This document shows, in pieces, positions 16,365-26,743 of a stretch of DNA of 61,015 nt. Positions within the stretch are counted from its first letter, which is position 1. The number at the start of each line of letters is the position of its first letter. Made by a program: the position numbers and the translations under genes. Source of the DNA: Alphaproteobacteria bacterium (GTDB lineage: Bacteria; Pseudomonadota; Alphaproteobacteria; Acetobacterales; Acetobacteraceae); the NCBI GenBank assembly GCA_017307335.1, contig JAFKFJ010000183.1:1-61015 (forward strand), read 5' to 3'. Under the pieces are notes generated by a model. It did no database searches and was not told the DNA's origin. It saw only the letters and a program-made list of their open reading frames with translations.

Positions 16365-16371
16365 CGGCCAT

Positions 16372-16401
16372 TTGACAGCCGGGCGCGTCCCTCCCTAGGC
16401 T
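16372..16401 (+). promoter_or_regulatory. Sigma70-type promoter of the cbtB-cbtA operon
   Basis: TTGACA (16372-16377) followed after 18 nt by TAGGCT (16396-16401), immediately upstream of the cobalamin riboswitch. The mobile element ends only 15 bp before the -35, so the promoter survived the insertion but any upstream activator site was displaced. Confidence 0.55.
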
Positions 16402-16404
16402 TAC

Positions 16405-16520
16405 CAAGCTGTCATGGAGCCGGAAGCCGGTGGAATTTCGGCACGGTCGCGCCACTGTGATCGCGGCAGGCCCCTGCGGGCCGGCGAAAGTCAGACCCGG
16501 CCATGAAGCAGGCGACGTTC
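16405..16520 (+). ncRNA. Cobalamin riboswitch
   Basis: The leader of cbtB contains the B12-box set: GCCGGAAGCCGGTGGAATTT, then CGGCACGG...CGCGCCACTGTGA (the family's GC-CACTG block), a variable stem-loop (GGCAGGCCCCTGCGGGCC) and GAAAGTCAGACC near the end. CATGG (16413-16417) can pair with CCATG (16500-16504) to close the structure. Cobalamin riboswitches normally switch off B12 and cobalt uptake genes when adenosylcobalamin is plentiful, which fits the CbtB/CbtA genes that follow. Boundaries are approximate. Confidence 0.88.
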
Positions 16521-16547
16521 GACGGGACGCGGAACTCCCAAGGAGCC

Positions 16548-16769
16548 ATGACGATGTCCGATCACACGCTTGCACCCGGTCTCGCCCCCACGGCGGCTGC
16601 CGCGATTCCGATCCGCAAGGTGCTGCCCTGGCTCATCTTCGGGGCGTTGCTGCTGCTCCTGCTGTATTTCGTGGGCGCGGAAGAGGGTGCCACGTCGCTG
16701 ATCCCCGGCATGTACGTGCACGAATTCCTGCATGACGGGCGCCACCTGCTGGGGTTCCCCTGCCATTGA
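16548..16769 (+). CDS. cbtB: CbtB, small subunit of a predicted cobalt transporter
   Basis: 73 aa with one transmembrane helix (WLIFGALLLLLLYFVGAEEG) and the conserved C-terminal metal-binding region MYVHEFLHDGRHLLGFPCH, containing four His and a Cys. CbtB/CbtA are B12-regulated predicted cobalt importers. Ribosome-binding site CAAGGAG precedes the ATG at 16548; 16554 is a second in-frame ATG. cbtA follows 16 nt later. Confidence 0.92.
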   Translation: MTMSDHTLAPGLAPTAAAAIPIRKVLPWLIFGALLLLLLYFVGAEEGATSLIPGMYVHEFLHDGRHLLGFPCH

Positions 16770-16785
16770 GGGGGAGGCGGCGCAC

Positions 16786-17565
16786 ATGGTCAGGACGCTG
16801 CTCATCCGGGGGATGCTGGTAGGGCTCTTCGCCGGGTTGCTCGTGTTCGGCTTCGCGCGGTTCCTCGGCGAACCGGCGGTCGATCGCGCGATCACGTTCG
16901 AAAGCGCGATGGATGAGGCGAAGGCCAAGTCCGAGGCCGCCAGGGGCATGCCGGGCATGGAAGAGCCGGAGCTCGTGAGCCGCAGGGTTCAGGCAAGCAT
17001 CGGACTGCTCACCGGGGTCGCCGTCTACGGCGCCGCGCTCGGCGGCTTGTTCGCACTCGTGTTCGCCGTCGCCCATGGCCGCATGGGCCGCCTGGGGCCG
17101 CGCGCGGTGGCCGCCCTGCTGGCGGCCGGCGCGTTCGTCGCGCTCTATCTCGTCCCGAGCCTGAAATACCCCGCCAGCCCGCCCTCGGTGGGTGAGCCGG
17201 CGACGATCGGGATGCGCACCGGCCTGTTCTTCCTGATGCTGCTGATCTCGGTCGTCGCGATGACCGTGGCCGTCATGGTCCGGCAGCGGCTGGCGGCGCG
17301 GTCCGACGGCTGGTCGGCGACGCTGATCGCCGGCGCCCTCTATCTCGCGGTCGTGATCGTGGCCGCCCTGCTGCTGCCGGCAGTCAACGAGGTGCCGGAA
17401 GGCTTCCCGGCGACGGTGCTGTGGCAGTTCCGGGTGACCTCGCTCGGCATGCAGGCGATCCTGTGGACGACGATCGGCCTGCTGTTCGGGGTGCTGACGG
17501 AGCGTGCCATGGCAACGAATTTCCGCTTCCAGCCCGGCGGCCGGCCACAACCCGTCGTGCGTTAG
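16786..17565 (+). CDS. cbtA: CbtA-family predicted cobalt transporter membrane subunit
   Basis: 259-aa integral membrane protein with about five to six hydrophobic helices (for example MLVGLFAGLLVFGFARFLG, VAVYGAALGGLFALVFAVAH, LFFLMLLISVVAMTVAVMV and LYLAVVIVAALLLPAVNEVP). CbtA family features include GEPAVDRAI after helix 1 and the NEVPEGFPATVLWQFR segment. Works with CbtB in the inner membrane under the cobalamin riboswitch. Confidence 0.9.
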   Translation: MVRTLLIRGMLVGLFAGLLVFGFARFLGEPAVDRAITFESAMDEAKAKSEAARGMPGMEEPELVSRRVQASIGLLTGVAVYGAALGGLFALVFAVAHGRMGRLGPRAVAALLAAGAFVALYLVPSLKYPASPPSVGEPATIGMRTGLFFLMLLISVVAMTVAVMVRQRLAARSDGWSATLIAGALYLAVVIVAALLLPAVNEVPEGFPATVLWQFRVTSLGMQAILWTTIGLLFGVLTERAMATNFRFQPGGRPQPVVR

Positions 17566-17576
17566 GCGGCGCGCGG

Positions 17577-17614
17577 ACGGGCGTGCGCTCTCCCACCGGA
17601 GCGAGCACGCCCGT
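17577..17614. terminator. Bidirectional hairpin between cbtA and the aldo/keto reductase gene
   Basis: ACGGGCGTGC (17577-17586) and GCACGCCCGT (17605-17614) are perfect 10-bp arms with a further GCTC/GAGC pairing inside. It lies between two convergent stops (17565 and 17626). No T-run, so it may be a weak or Rho-assisted terminator. Confidence 0.55.
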
Positions 17615-17625
17615 TGCGCTCACGC

Positions 17626-18630
<1,005 letters not shown>

Positions 18631-18644
18631 TCAGGGTGCGGCCG

Positions 18645-19052
18645 TCACGCCCGGTGCCGCTCGTCGTACTGTTCGTCGCTGACCTTCTCCATCCAGTCGA
18701 CCGCCTTGCCGTCCAGCATTTCCTGAATAGCGATGTGCGTCATCGCCGTCGTGGGCGTCGCGCCATGCCAGTGCTTCTCGCCGGGGGAGATCCACACGAC
18801 GTCGCCGGGGCGAATTTCCTCGATCGGCCCACCCTGCGACTGCACCCAGCCGCAGCCATAGGTGACGATGAGGGTCTGGCCGAGCGGATGGGTGTGCCAG
18901 GCCGTGCGGGCGCCGGGTTCGAACGTGACGCTGGTGGCGCGCACATGCGCCGGCTCGGGCGCCTGGATCAGCGGGTCCTGCCGGACCGCGCCGGTGAAAT
19001 AGTCCACCGGTCCCTTGGCGGAGGGCCGTGAACCGTTTCGTTTGACATCCAT
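18645..19052 (-). CDS. Cupin-domain protein
   Basis: 135 aa. Cupin motif 1 is visible as [19 protein letters not shown], with a Glu/Gln-position difference from the G(X)5HXH(X)3,4E consensus, and motif 2 as [19 protein letters not shown]. The HxH and later His are the metal ligands. Close in type to the small cupins annotated as (R)-mandelonitrile lyase-like or carboxymuconolactone-associated. Start at 19052 ([12 protein letters not shown]). Probably in an operon with the aldo/keto reductase. Confidence 0.88.
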   Translation of the reverse strand: MDVKRNGSRPSAKGPVDYFTGAVRQDPLIQAPEPAHVRATSVTFEPGARTAWHTHPLGQTLIVTYGCGWVQSQGGPIEEIRPGDVVWISPGEKHWHGATPTTAMTHIAIQEMLDGKAVDWMEKVSDEQYDERHRA

Positions 19053-19121
19053 GGCGCTGCTCCCTGTCCCGCCGCGATCGCAGGAGCAACGTTGGGGCCG
19101 CCTGCCGAACATCAAGCGGGA

Positions 19122-19883
19122 TCAGTCGATCCCGCCCGGCGCGGGCAGCCGTTCGGCCGCGATCAGGAACTCGCGGTTGCCCTCCGGCCCCGTGATCGGG
19201 CTTTCCGTGATCCCGAGCACACGCCAGCCGGGCACCGCCTCCCACCACGCACGCACGCGCGCGCACACGGCCGCATGCACCTCGGGGTCGCGCACCACGC
19301 CGCCCTTCCCCACCGCCTGCGGCCCCGCCTCGAACTGCGGCTTTATGAGCGCGACGGCCCAGGCCCGCCGTGCGCAGAGCGCGAGCGGCGCCGGCAGGAT
19401 CGTCGCGAGGCCGATGAAGCTCGCGTCGCACGCCAGCGCCTCGACCGGCTCCCCGATATCGGCCGCGGTGAGATGGCGCGCGTTCAGCCGTTCATGCACA
19501 TGCACGCGCGGGTCGGTCCGCAGCTTCCACGCCAGTTGCCCATGCCCGACATCCACCGCATGCACGCGTGCAGCGCCGCCGGCCAGCAGCACGTCGGTGA
19601 AGCCGCCGGTGGAGGCGCCGATGTCCAGGCAGACGCGGCCGGCGGGCGAGAGCGCGAAATGCGCCAGCGCATGCGCGAGCTTCAGGCCGCCGCGCGAGAC
19701 CCAGGGATGATCCTGCCCGCGCACTTCCAGCGCCGCGTCGGGCGCCAGCGGCTCGCCCGGCTTCTCAACCCGCCGCTCGCGCGAAAACACCTTGCCGGCG
19801 AGGATCAGCGCCTGCGCGCGCGTGCGGCTCTCCGCAAGGCCACGGTCCACCAGCGCCTGATCGGCGCGCAGGCGCCGCGCCAT
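19122..19883 (-). CDS. tlyA: TlyA-family rRNA 2'-O-methyltransferase (hemolysin A family)
   Basis: 253 aa. An N-terminal S4 RNA-binding domain (RADQALVDRGLAESRTRAQA) is followed by an FtsJ-type methyltransferase domain with SAM motif CLDIGASTGGFTDVLL and conserved VSRGGLKL, CDASFIGL and ALIKPQFEAG. TlyA methylates rRNA cytidines (16S and/or 23S) in the bacteria studied. The ATG shares one base with the dxs stop (TGATG), so translation is coupled. Confidence 0.93.
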   Translation of the reverse strand: MARRLRADQALVDRGLAESRTRAQALILAGKVFSRERRVEKPGEPLAPDAALEVRGQDHPWVSRGGLKLAHALAHFALSPAGRVCLDIGASTGGFTDVLLAGGAARVHAVDVGHGQLAWKLRTDPRVHVHERLNARHLTAADIGEPVEALACDASFIGLATILPAPLALCARRAWAVALIKPQFEAGPQAVGKGGVVRDPEVHAAVCARVRAWWEAVPGWRVLGITESPITGPEGNREFLIAAERLPAPGGID

Positions 19884-21814
19884 CAGGCGGTGGCGACGGC
19901 GTCCGTCCGTCCGAGCGTGATCAGCACGGCCTGCACGATCGCCCCGGCATCGAGCCCCGCGGCCGCCACCTGCCGCGCCGGGCTGTCATGGTCGAGGAAC
20001 CGGTCGGGCAGCACCATCGGGCGCACCTTCACCCCGCCGTCAAGCAGGCCACGCCATGCCAGATGCTGCAGCACCGCGGAGCCGAAGCCGCCGACGCTGC
20101 CCTCCTCGACCGTGACCAGCACGGCGTGATGGCGCGCAAGCCGCTCGATCAGGTCCACGTCGAGCGGCTTCGCGAACCGCGCATCGGCGACGGTCGCGGA
20201 GATGCCGCGCGCGGCGAGCGCATCCCCGGCCTTCAGCACGTCGCCCAGCCGCGCGCCGAGCGAGAGCAGCGCCACGGCATTCCCCTCGCGCAGCACGCGC
20301 CCGCGGCCGAGCGGCAGCGGCGTGCCGCGCGCGGGCAGCGCCAGCCCGAGTCCCTCGCCGCGCGGATAGCGCACGGCGCTCGGCTGGTCGTCGATGGTGA
20401 CGGCGGTCGCCACCATGTGCATCAGCTCCAGCTCATCCGACGGCGCCATCAGCACCATCCCCGGCAGGCAGCCGAGATAGGCGAGATCGAAGCTGCCGGC
20501 ATGTGTCGCCCCGTCGGCGCCGACCAGCCCAGCGCGGTCGATCGCGAAGCGCACCGGCAGCGACTGGATCGCCACGTCGTGCACCACCTGGTCATAGGCG
20601 CGCTGCAGGAAGGTCGAGTAGATCGCGCAGAACGGCTTCAGCCCCTCGGTCGCCATGCCGGCGGCGAAGGTCACCGCGTGCTGCTCGGCAATGCCGACGT
20701 CGAAGCAGCGGTTGGGGAAGCGCCGGCCGAAGCGGTCGAGGCCGGTGCCGGACGGCATGGCGGCGGTGATCGCGATGATGCTCGGATCGGCCTCCGCCTC
20801 GGCGATCAGCGCATCGGCGAACACGCGGGTGTAGGTCGGCGGGCCGGGCGGCGCCTTCGCCTGCTCGCCGGTGACGACGTTGAAGCGCGCGACGGCGTGC
20901 AGCTTGTCCGCACTCTCCTCGGCCGGCGCGTAGCCCTTGCCCTTCTGCGTGATGACATGCAGCAGGATCGGCCCGCTCTCCTCGGCCTCGCGCACGTTGC
21001 GCAGCACGGGCAGCAGGTGGTCGAGGTTGTGGCCGTCGATCGGCCCCAGATAGTAGAAGCCCAGCTCCTCGAACAGCGTGCCGCCGGTGAGGATGCCGCG
21101 CGCGAACTCGTCGGCGCGGCGGGCGGTGCGCTCGATGGCGCCAGGGAAATGGCGCGCCATGCGCCCGGCGAGCTCGCGCAGGCTGAGGAAGCGCTGCGAG
21201 GACAGCAGGCGTGACAGATAGGCGCTCATCGCGCCCACCGGCGGCGCGATCGACATGTCGTTGTCGTTGAGGATGACGATCAGCCGCGAGTGCCGCGCCC
21301 CGGCGTTGTTCATCGCCTCGTAGGCCATGCCCGCGCTCATCGCGCCGTCGCCGATCACGGCGACGACGTGCCGGTCCTCGCCCTTCAGGTCGCGCGCCAC
21401 CGCCATGCCCAGCGTGGCGGAGATCGAGGTGGAGGAATGCGCGGCCCCGAACGGGTCGTATTCACTCTCCGCGCGGCGGGTGAAGCCGGACAGGCCATTG
21501 CCCTGCCGCAACGTGCGGATCCGGTCGCGCCGGCCGGTGAGGATCTTGTGCGGATAGGCCTGGTGCCCGACGTCCCACACCAGACGGTCATGCGGCGTCT
21601 CGAACACCGCGTGCAGCGCGACGGTCAGCTCCACGACGCCGAGCGAGGCGCCGAGATGGCCGCCGGTGACGGACACGGCGTGAATCGTTTCCGCACGCAG
21701 TTCCTCGGCGAGGTCCTTGAGCTGCTCGGCCGAGAAGTTGCGCAGGTCCTCGGGCACGTTGACCCGGTCCAGCAGCGGCGTCTTCGGGCGGGGGCTCACG
21801 AGTGGCGCGGTCAT
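19883..21814 (-). CDS. dxs: 1-Deoxy-D-xylulose-5-phosphate synthase
   Basis: First step of the MEP isoprenoid pathway: pyruvate and glyceraldehyde 3-phosphate are joined, using thiamine diphosphate. 643 aa, the usual length. It carries the family motifs [38 protein letters not shown], the ThDP motif [16 protein letters not shown]...LNDNDMSI, and the transketolase-like C-terminal half ([32 protein letters not shown]). The start at 21814 ([16 protein letters not shown]) gives the conserved N-terminus. It follows xseB by 10 nt and overlaps tlyA. ispA, often in this block, is absent. Confidence 0.97.
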   Translation of the reverse strand: MTAPLVSPRPKTPLLDRVNVPEDLRNFSAEQLKDLAEELRAETIHAVSVTGGHLGASLGVVELTVALHAVFETPHDRLVWDVGHQAYPHKILTGRRDRIRTLRQGNGLSGFTRRAESEYDPFGAAHSSTSISATLGMAVARDLKGEDRHVVAVIGDGAMSAGMAYEAMNNAGARHSRLIVILNDNDMSIAPPVGAMSAYLSRLLSSQRFLSLRELAGRMARHFPGAIERTARRADEFARGILTGGTLFEELGFYYLGPIDGHNLDHLLPVLRNVREAEESGPILLHVITQKGKGYAPAEESADKLHAVARFNVVTGEQAKAPPGPPTYTRVFADALIAEAEADPSIIAITAAMPSGTGLDRFGRRFPNRCFDVGIAEQHAVTFAAGMATEGLKPFCAIYSTFLQRAYDQVVHDVAIQSLPVRFAIDRAGLVGADGATHAGSFDLAYLGCLPGMVLMAPSDELELMHMVATAVTIDDQPSAVRYPRGEGLGLALPARGTPLPLGRGRVLREGNAVALLSLGARLGDVLKAGDALAARGISATVADARFAKPLDVDLIERLARHHAVLVTVEEGSVGGFGSAVLQHLAWRGLLDGGVKVRPMVLPDRFLDHDSPARQVAAAGLDAGAIVQAVLITLGRTDAVATA

Positions 21815-21824
21815 GGGTGCCTCC

Positions 21825-22103
21825 TCAATCGGCGGCGCGGAGGCTGAGTCCACCATCGGCTCCTTCGACAATCGCCTGCACGCGGCTCTCGGCCTCGGCC
21901 AGCTTGGCCTCGCAATGGCGGCGCAGCAGCGTGCCGCGCTCATAGGCGCCGATCGCGTCGTCCAGCTTCTGCTGCCCGCCCTCGAGTCCCTTCACGATCC
22001 GCCCCAGCTCCGACAGCGCGTCCTCGAACGAAAGCGCGGCGACATCCGGCCCGGCCGGCGCGGCGGCCGAGGAAGCGGCGGGCGAAGGGGGGGCGGTGGG
22101 CAT
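21825..22103 (-). CDS. xseB: Exodeoxyribonuclease VII small subunit
   Basis: 92 aa; the conserved core is [20 protein letters not shown] followed by [22 protein letters not shown]. The Ala/Pro-rich N-terminal 20 residues are an extension. XseB binds XseA to form the single-strand-specific exonuclease VII. First gene of xseB-dxs-tlyA. Confidence 0.95.
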   Translation of the reverse strand: MPTAPPSPAASSAAAPAGPDVAALSFEDALSELGRIVKGLEGGQQKLDDAIGAYERGTLLRRHCEAKLAEAESRVQAIVEGADGGLSLRAAD

Positions 22104-22197
22104 GGGCTACTCCTGCTCTCCCTCAGCCATGTAACGCCAACGCGCGCGTTGACCCGGCAACGATGGCGCGACAGGTGCCATTCGGCCGCAGGGTGTG

Positions 22198-23130
22198 TCA
22201 AGTCTGCAACAGTTCGCGCACATGGGCGGCGGCCGAGGCGGCGAGGGCGGTGAGGTCGTAGCCGCCCTCCAGCACCGAGACCAGCCGGCCGCCGCAATGC
22301 TCCTCTGCGATCGCGGCGAGTCGGCCGGTGATCCACGCGAAATCCGCCGTCTCCAGCCGCAGTTGGGCGAGCGGATCGGCCTTGTGCGCGTCGAAACCGG
22401 CGGAGACGATCAGGAGTTCGGGCGCAAAACCCGCCAGCGCCGGCAGCAGCCGCGCCGACCAGGCGTCGCGGAACGCGGCCCCGGTCGAGCCCGGCGGCAG
22501 GGGCGCGTTCACGACGTTGCCGGCCACGCCCCGCTCCGACTCGGCGCCGGTGCCCGGATAGCAGGGGAACTGGTGCGAGGAGGCGTAGAACAGGCCGGGG
22601 TCGTCGAAGAAGATCGCCTGCGTGCCGTTGCCGTGGTGGACGTCGAAGTCGACCACCGCGACTCGGCGCAGGCCCCAGCGCGCCTGCGCATGGCGGGCGG
22701 CAATGGCGGCGTTGGCGAACAGGCAAAAGCCCATCGCGCGCGCCGGCTCGGCGTGGTGCCCCGGCGGACGGGCGGCGACGAACGCGCGGCGTGCCCAGCC
22801 CTCCATGACCGCATCCACGGCGAGGATCGCCCCGCCCGCCGAGCGCAACGCCGCGTCGGCGCTGCCATGGCTCATCACGGTGTCGGCATCGAGCGGCACG
22901 TCCGATCCGGGCGGCGGCCGGATGGCGAGGATCGCGTCGATGTAGTTGGCGGGATGCACGCGGGCGAGCTGCGCCTCGGTCGCCGCCGGCGCCTGCTCGC
23001 GCAGCAGCGCGGCGAACTCCTCGGCCTCCAGCGCGTGCAGCACGGCGCGCAGCCGGTCCGGCGACTCGGGGTGGTAGGGGCCGGGATCATGCTCCAGGCA
23101 AGCCGGATGGGTGATCAGGGCGACCGTCAC
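22198..23130 (-). CDS. Histone deacetylase-family (acetoin-utilisation/acetylpolyamine amidohydrolase-like) protein
   Basis: 310 aa, zinc-dependent amidohydrolase fold. The zinc ligands are visible in VVDFDVHHGNGTQ (Asp, His) and SAGFDAHKADPL (Asp). The catalytic His pair is in RPPGHHAEPARAMGFC. Substrates of bacterial members include acetylated polyamines, amino acids or proteins; none can be chosen here. The GTG start at 23130 overlaps the stop of the TusA-like gene (GTGA). Its position before xseB-dxs-tlyA is conserved in many Alphaproteobacteria. Confidence 0.93.
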   Translation of the reverse strand: MTVALITHPACLEHDPGPYHPESPDRLRAVLHALEAEEFAALLREQAPAATEAQLARVHPANYIDAILAIRPPPGSDVPLDADTVMSHGSADAALRSAGGAILAVDAVMEGWARRAFVAARPPGHHAEPARAMGFCLFANAAIAARHAQARWGLRRVAVVDFDVHHGNGTQAIFFDDPGLFYASSHQFPCYPGTGAESERGVAGNVVNAPLPPGSTGAAFRDAWSARLLPALAGFAPELLIVSAGFDAHKADPLAQLRLETADFAWITGRLAAIAEEHCGGRLVSVLEGGYDLTALAASAAAHVRELLQT

Positions 23131-23378
23131 GACGCCTGCCCCTCCTGGTCCGCCGGGCGCCGGCGGATCAGGAAGCTGAACGTGCCCGCATCCTCGCTCC
23201 AGGCCAGCAGGGCGTGGCCGGTCTCGCGGCAATAGGCCTGGAAGTCGGCGACCGCCGCCCGGTCGGTGGCGAGCACCCGCAACCGCTCGCCCGGGGCCAG
23301 GGTGCGCAGCGCGCGATTGGCACGGAGCACCGGCAGCGGGCATTGCATGCCCTTCACGTCGAGCACGGTTTCGCTCAT
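23127..23378 (-). CDS. TusA-family sulfur carrier-like protein
   Basis: 83 aa with the TusA signature VLDVKGMQCPLPVLRANRAL; Cys13 in the CPxP motif would carry the persulfide. TusA proteins relay sulfur for tRNA thiolation or molybdenum cofactor assembly, but several paralogues exist and this one is not necessarily TusA itself. Overlaps the deacetylase gene by four bases. Confidence 0.88.
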   Translation of the reverse strand: MSETVLDVKGMQCPLPVLRANRALRTLAPGERLRVLATDRAAVADFQAYCRETGHALLAWSEDAGTFSFLIRRRPADQEGQAS

Positions 23379-23458
23379 CGCGGCAGTGTGGGGCGCGCCC
23401 CGCGGCCACGCAACGGGCGCGCTTGAGCGGCGGCGCGCGGAGCGGCAGAGTGCAGGCC

Positions 23459-24388
23459 ATGAGCGACCATGCCACGGCCTATGATTTCCGCCTCGGCATC
23501 GACCTGGGCGGGACCAAGATCGAGATCGTCGCCCTCGACCCGGCGGGCGGCTTCTCGCACCGCAAGCGCATCCCCACCCCGCCGCGCTACGACGACACGG
23601 TGGAGGGCATCGCCGGGCTGGTGCTGGAGGCCGAACAGGTCCTGGGCGGGCGCGGCAGCGTCGGCATCGGCATCCCGGGCGTCATCAGCCCCTCCACGGG
23701 CCTCGTGAAGAACGCGAACTCGATCGCGCTCAACGGGCACGCCTTCGACAAGGACCTGATAGCGCGGCTCGCGCGCCCGGTGCGGGTGAACAACGACGCC
23801 AACTGCTTCACGCTGAGCGAGGCCGCCGACGGCGCCGGCGTCGGGCACCGGGTGGTGTTCGGCGTCATCGTGGGCACCGGCTGCGGCGGCGGCCTGGTGG
23901 TCGACGGCAAGCTGATCGCGGGGCCGCACATGGTGACCGGCGAGTGGGGCCACACCCCGCTGCCCTGGCCCAAGCCCGAGGACCTGCCCTATCCGAAGTG
24001 CTGGTGCGGGCAGGAGGGCTGCCTCGAACGCTACATCTCCGGCACCGCGCTGGCCATCGACTACGGCGGGCCGGACGCGCGCGACGCGCACGTCGTGGTG
24101 GAACGCGCGGCGGCCGGCGAGGCACGGGCGCAGGCGGTGCTGGCGCGGCATGCCGACCGCATGGGGCGCGGGCTCGCGGTGATCGTGAACATCCTCGACC
24201 CCGACGTGATCGTGCTCGGCGGCGGGCTCTCGAACATGGACCATCTCTACGAGGCGCTGCCGAAGGTGCTGTCGCGGCACGTGTTCTCCGATTTCGTAAG
24301 CACCCCGATCATCAAGAACCACCACGGCGACAGCTCCGGCGTGCGCGGCGCCTGCTGGCTCTGGCCGCCGCCGCAGCCCGCGGCGTAG
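23459..24388 (+). CDS. ROK-family sugar kinase (fructokinase/N-acetylhexosamine kinase-like)
   Basis: 309 aa. Phosphate-1 loop GIDLGGTKIEIVALD; ROK signature with VNNDANCFTLSEA (catalytic Asp) and the zinc site GEWGHTPLPW...KCWCGQEGCLERYISG (His plus three Cys). The adenosine-binding end is VIVLGGGLSN. These features fit the ROK fructokinases and N-acetylhexosamine kinases. Start at 23459 (MSDHATAYDFRLG). It is followed 8 nt later by dinB in the same direction. Confidence 0.92.
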   Translation: MSDHATAYDFRLGIDLGGTKIEIVALDPAGGFSHRKRIPTPPRYDDTVEGIAGLVLEAEQVLGGRGSVGIGIPGVISPSTGLVKNANSIALNGHAFDKDLIARLARPVRVNNDANCFTLSEAADGAGVGHRVVFGVIVGTGCGGGLVVDGKLIAGPHMVTGEWGHTPLPWPKPEDLPYPKCWCGQEGCLERYISGTALAIDYGGPDARDAHVVVERAAAGEARAQAVLARHADRMGRGLAVIVNILDPDVIVLGGGLSNMDHLYEALPKVLSRHVFSDFVSTPIIKNHHGDSSGVRGACWLWPPPQPAA

Positions 24389-24396
24389 GCCGCCCG

Positions 24397-25641
24397 GTGC
24401 CGGCATTCTGCCGCGACTGCGACGCCGCGGCCGAGCGCGCGGCGTGCGGGCGGTGCGGCGGCCGGCGGATCGTTCGGCATGACGAGCTGTTCGCGCTGCC
24501 GATCGCGCATGTCGACTGCGACGCCTTCTATGCCAGCGTGGAGAAGCGCGACCGCCCGGAGCTTGCGGCACGGCCGGTGATCGTGGGCGGCGCCGTGCGC
24601 GGCGTGGTCAGCACCGCCTGCTATGTCGCGCGCATGGCCGGCGTCCACAGCGCGATGCCGATGTTCCGCGCGCTGAAGCTGTGCCCGGACGCGGTGGTGA
24701 TCCGCCCCGATTTCACCAAATACGTCGCCGCCGCGCGGCAGATCCGCGCGCTGATGGAACGCCTGACGCCGCTCGTGCAGCCGCTGTCGATCGACGAGGC
24801 GGTGCTCGACCTCTCCGGCACCGCCGCGCTGCACGGGGCCCCGCCGGCGATCGTCCTGGCGCGGTTCGCGCGGCAGGTGGAGCGCGAGGTCGGCGTGACG
24901 GTCTCGGTGGGGCTCGCGCGCAACCGGCTGCTGGCCAAGATTGCGGCCGGGCGGGACAAGCCGCGCGGTTTCTGCGCGATCGGCACCGAGGCGCCGGCGC
25001 TGCTGGCGGACGAGCCGGTGGGGCTGCTGCCGGGCATCGGCCCTGCCTTCGCCCGGCGGCTCGCCGGGCTCGGCCTCACGAGGGTCGGCCACTTGCAGGC
25101 GCTGGACGCGCGGGCGGCGCGGCGGATGCTGGGCGACGACGGGCCGGCGCTGGTCCGCCGGGCGCTGGGTGAGGACGACCGGCCGGTCGATCCGCGCCGC
25201 GCCACGAAATCGGTCAGCGCCGAAACCACGTTCGACGCCGACCTCGCCGCGCCCGAGGCGCTGGAGCGGCATCTCTGGCGGCTCTCGGAAAAGCTCGCGC
25301 GCCGCCTGCGCGAGGCCGACCTGGCGGCGGAGGGCGTCGTGCTCAAGCTCAAGACGAGCCGCTTCGCGCTGCGCACCCGCAGCCGCCGGCTCGCCCAGCC
25401 GACGCGCCTGCCCGATCTGCTGTTCGCCGCGGCGCGCACGCTGCTGGCGCGCGAGACGGACGGCACCGCGTACCGCCTGATCGGCATCGGCGCGCAGCCG
25501 CTCGCCCCCGGTGCCGCCGCCGACCGCCCCGACCTCGCCGCGCCGGAGCGCAACCGGCTGGTGGCAGCCCAAGCGGCGATCGACGCATTGCGGGCGCGCT
25601 ACGGCGCGGGCACGATCGGCCGCGGGCGGGGGTTGGGGTGA
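24397..25641 (+). CDS. dinB: DNA polymerase IV (Y family) with N-terminal zinc ribbon
   Basis: 414 aa from a GTG start. Residues 1-30 hold two cysteine pairs (FCRDCDAAAERAACGRCGG), a zinc-ribbon extension typical of one alphaproteobacterial DinB subfamily. The polymerase follows: IAHVDCDAFYASVEKRD (metal Asp), QPLSIDEAVLDLSG (catalytic SIDE), GLARNRLLAKIAAGRDKPRG, helix-hairpin-helix LLPGIGPAFARRLAGLGL, and a little-finger domain. Translesion synthesis enzyme; no SOS box was recognised by eye upstream, and co-transcription with the ROK kinase gene is likely. Confidence 0.94.
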   Translation: MPAFCRDCDAAAERAACGRCGGRRIVRHDELFALPIAHVDCDAFYASVEKRDRPELAARPVIVGGAVRGVVSTACYVARMAGVHSAMPMFRALKLCPDAVVIRPDFTKYVAAARQIRALMERLTPLVQPLSIDEAVLDLSGTAALHGAPPAIVLARFARQVEREVGVTVSVGLARNRLLAKIAAGRDKPRGFCAIGTEAPALLADEPVGLLPGIGPAFARRLAGLGLTRVGHLQALDARAARRMLGDDGPALVRRALGEDDRPVDPRRATKSVSAETTFDADLAAPEALERHLWRLSEKLARRLREADLAAEGVVLKLKTSRFALRTRSRRLAQPTRLPDLLFAAARTLLARETDGTAYRLIGIGAQPLAPGAAADRPDLAAPERNRLVAAQAAIDALRARYGAGTIGRGRGLG

Positions 25642-25860
25642 TCGGTCGACACGGAGAGGAGGCCGCCGACATCCGCTGTGACGCAGGCCCGCCGAGCAGC
25701 CGTGACGCATCTAACGGAACGATCCGCAGTTGCCCCATTCGGAAATGACGACATTGCGGTCAGAGCGCCCGTCTCCGCGGACTCTGCGGACTATTTCAGT
25801 TACTGGCCGTCCCGTGAGGCTTCGGAGCGACTGCGTACCGCGCCGCCAGCCCGGCATTCT

Positions 25861-26664
25861 TTATCGCCTCGCCCAATCATACAAAGGGGGGCGCCCTTGA
25901 CAATCCGCCAACGGCGTTGCCGGGATCTGACAATATGGCGCATGCGTTTCCCGAATGATGACCGCCTCCTCCATGAAGCGCCTGTTATCAGTCACGATCG
26001 GCGAAGCTCCGTATGGATGCTCATGACGGCCAAAGATCGTGATGCAATCCAGCAGTTCCGAGGAAGGCTGCCCCCAACAGATGCGCTCCTGAATCAGGGC
26101 TTTGCCCCCCTCCCGATCGACGATATTCAGCACGATGTCCCCGGATACCGACGCTCCACGGGCACCTCTTTTCTCGACATCCGCGGGGAGGGCAGCGACA
26201 TTTGAGTGATGCAAAAACGCGAGTCCAGAAGGCACCAGTTTTCGCAGTATCTGCCGGATATAATTCTCCATAACGTCCCTTTCGACATGAACAAGCGCGT
26301 CAAAACTAAAAACAAGATCGAATTTACCATCCGACACATCCGCCAAAGATGACCCATCATTCTTCACAAAGCGCGCATGGCCGGCATCACGAAATCTCTG
26401 ACTACAAGCAGCAACGCATTCGTGCGATAGATCCACGCCAACGTACATTCGACATGCAGGCAATAAGAACTTGGTCCAGCGCCCGAAGCCGGGAGCTATT
26501 TCAAGAATTGCGCCAGCCGGCAAAACACGGTGCAGCCTAGGATACAATGATCCAAACCACTGCGATTCTGACCCCCCCCATGGGTCGGACCACTCTTCTC
26601 CACCGGTTTGACGCCAATCGAAACTGCCGGCGAACGTGGCTTTATTCCACTCTATATCAGGCAT
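25861..26664 (-). CDS. Class I SAM-dependent methyltransferase
   Basis: 267 aa. The SAM site is AILEIAPGFGRWTKFLLPA, then VGVDLSHECVAACSQRF and FDLVFSFDALVHVERDVMENYI. This is the Methyltransf_11/25-like layout, typical of enzymes in surface-polysaccharide clusters, where they methylate sugars or other glycan residues. The coding sequence is AT-richer than the genes to its left, in line with an imported glycan cluster. First of six glycan-type genes read leftwards. Confidence 0.88.
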   Translation of the reverse strand: MPDIEWNKATFAGSFDWRQTGGEEWSDPWGGSESQWFGSLYPRLHRVLPAGAILEIAPGFGRWTKFLLPACRMYVGVDLSHECVAACSQRFRDAGHARFVKNDGSSLADVSDGKFDLVFSFDALVHVERDVMENYIRQILRKLVPSGLAFLHHSNVAALPADVEKRGARGASVSGDIVLNIVDREGGKALIQERICWGQPSSELLDCITIFGRHEHPYGASPIVTDNRRFMEEAVIIRETHAPYCQIPATPLADCQGRPPLYDWARR

Positions 26665-26743
26665 ACGGTTCTGCCCTCACTGCGCCGCCGCCTCGCAACA
26701 AGACAACATTCTACCAAAAAATCACACGTCAGATGCAAGCGCC

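Noticed and set aside
12805..16380. Possible defence island made of chromosomal genes
   Set aside because: The NYN and ATPase genes lie wholly within perfect inverted repeats with a target duplication, so they belong to the mobile element rather than to a chromosomal island.
25642..25860. Possible regulatory RNA or gene fragment between dinB and the methyltransferase gene
   Set aside because: No strong hairpin, promoter or coding pattern could be recognised; it may simply mark the border of the glycan island.
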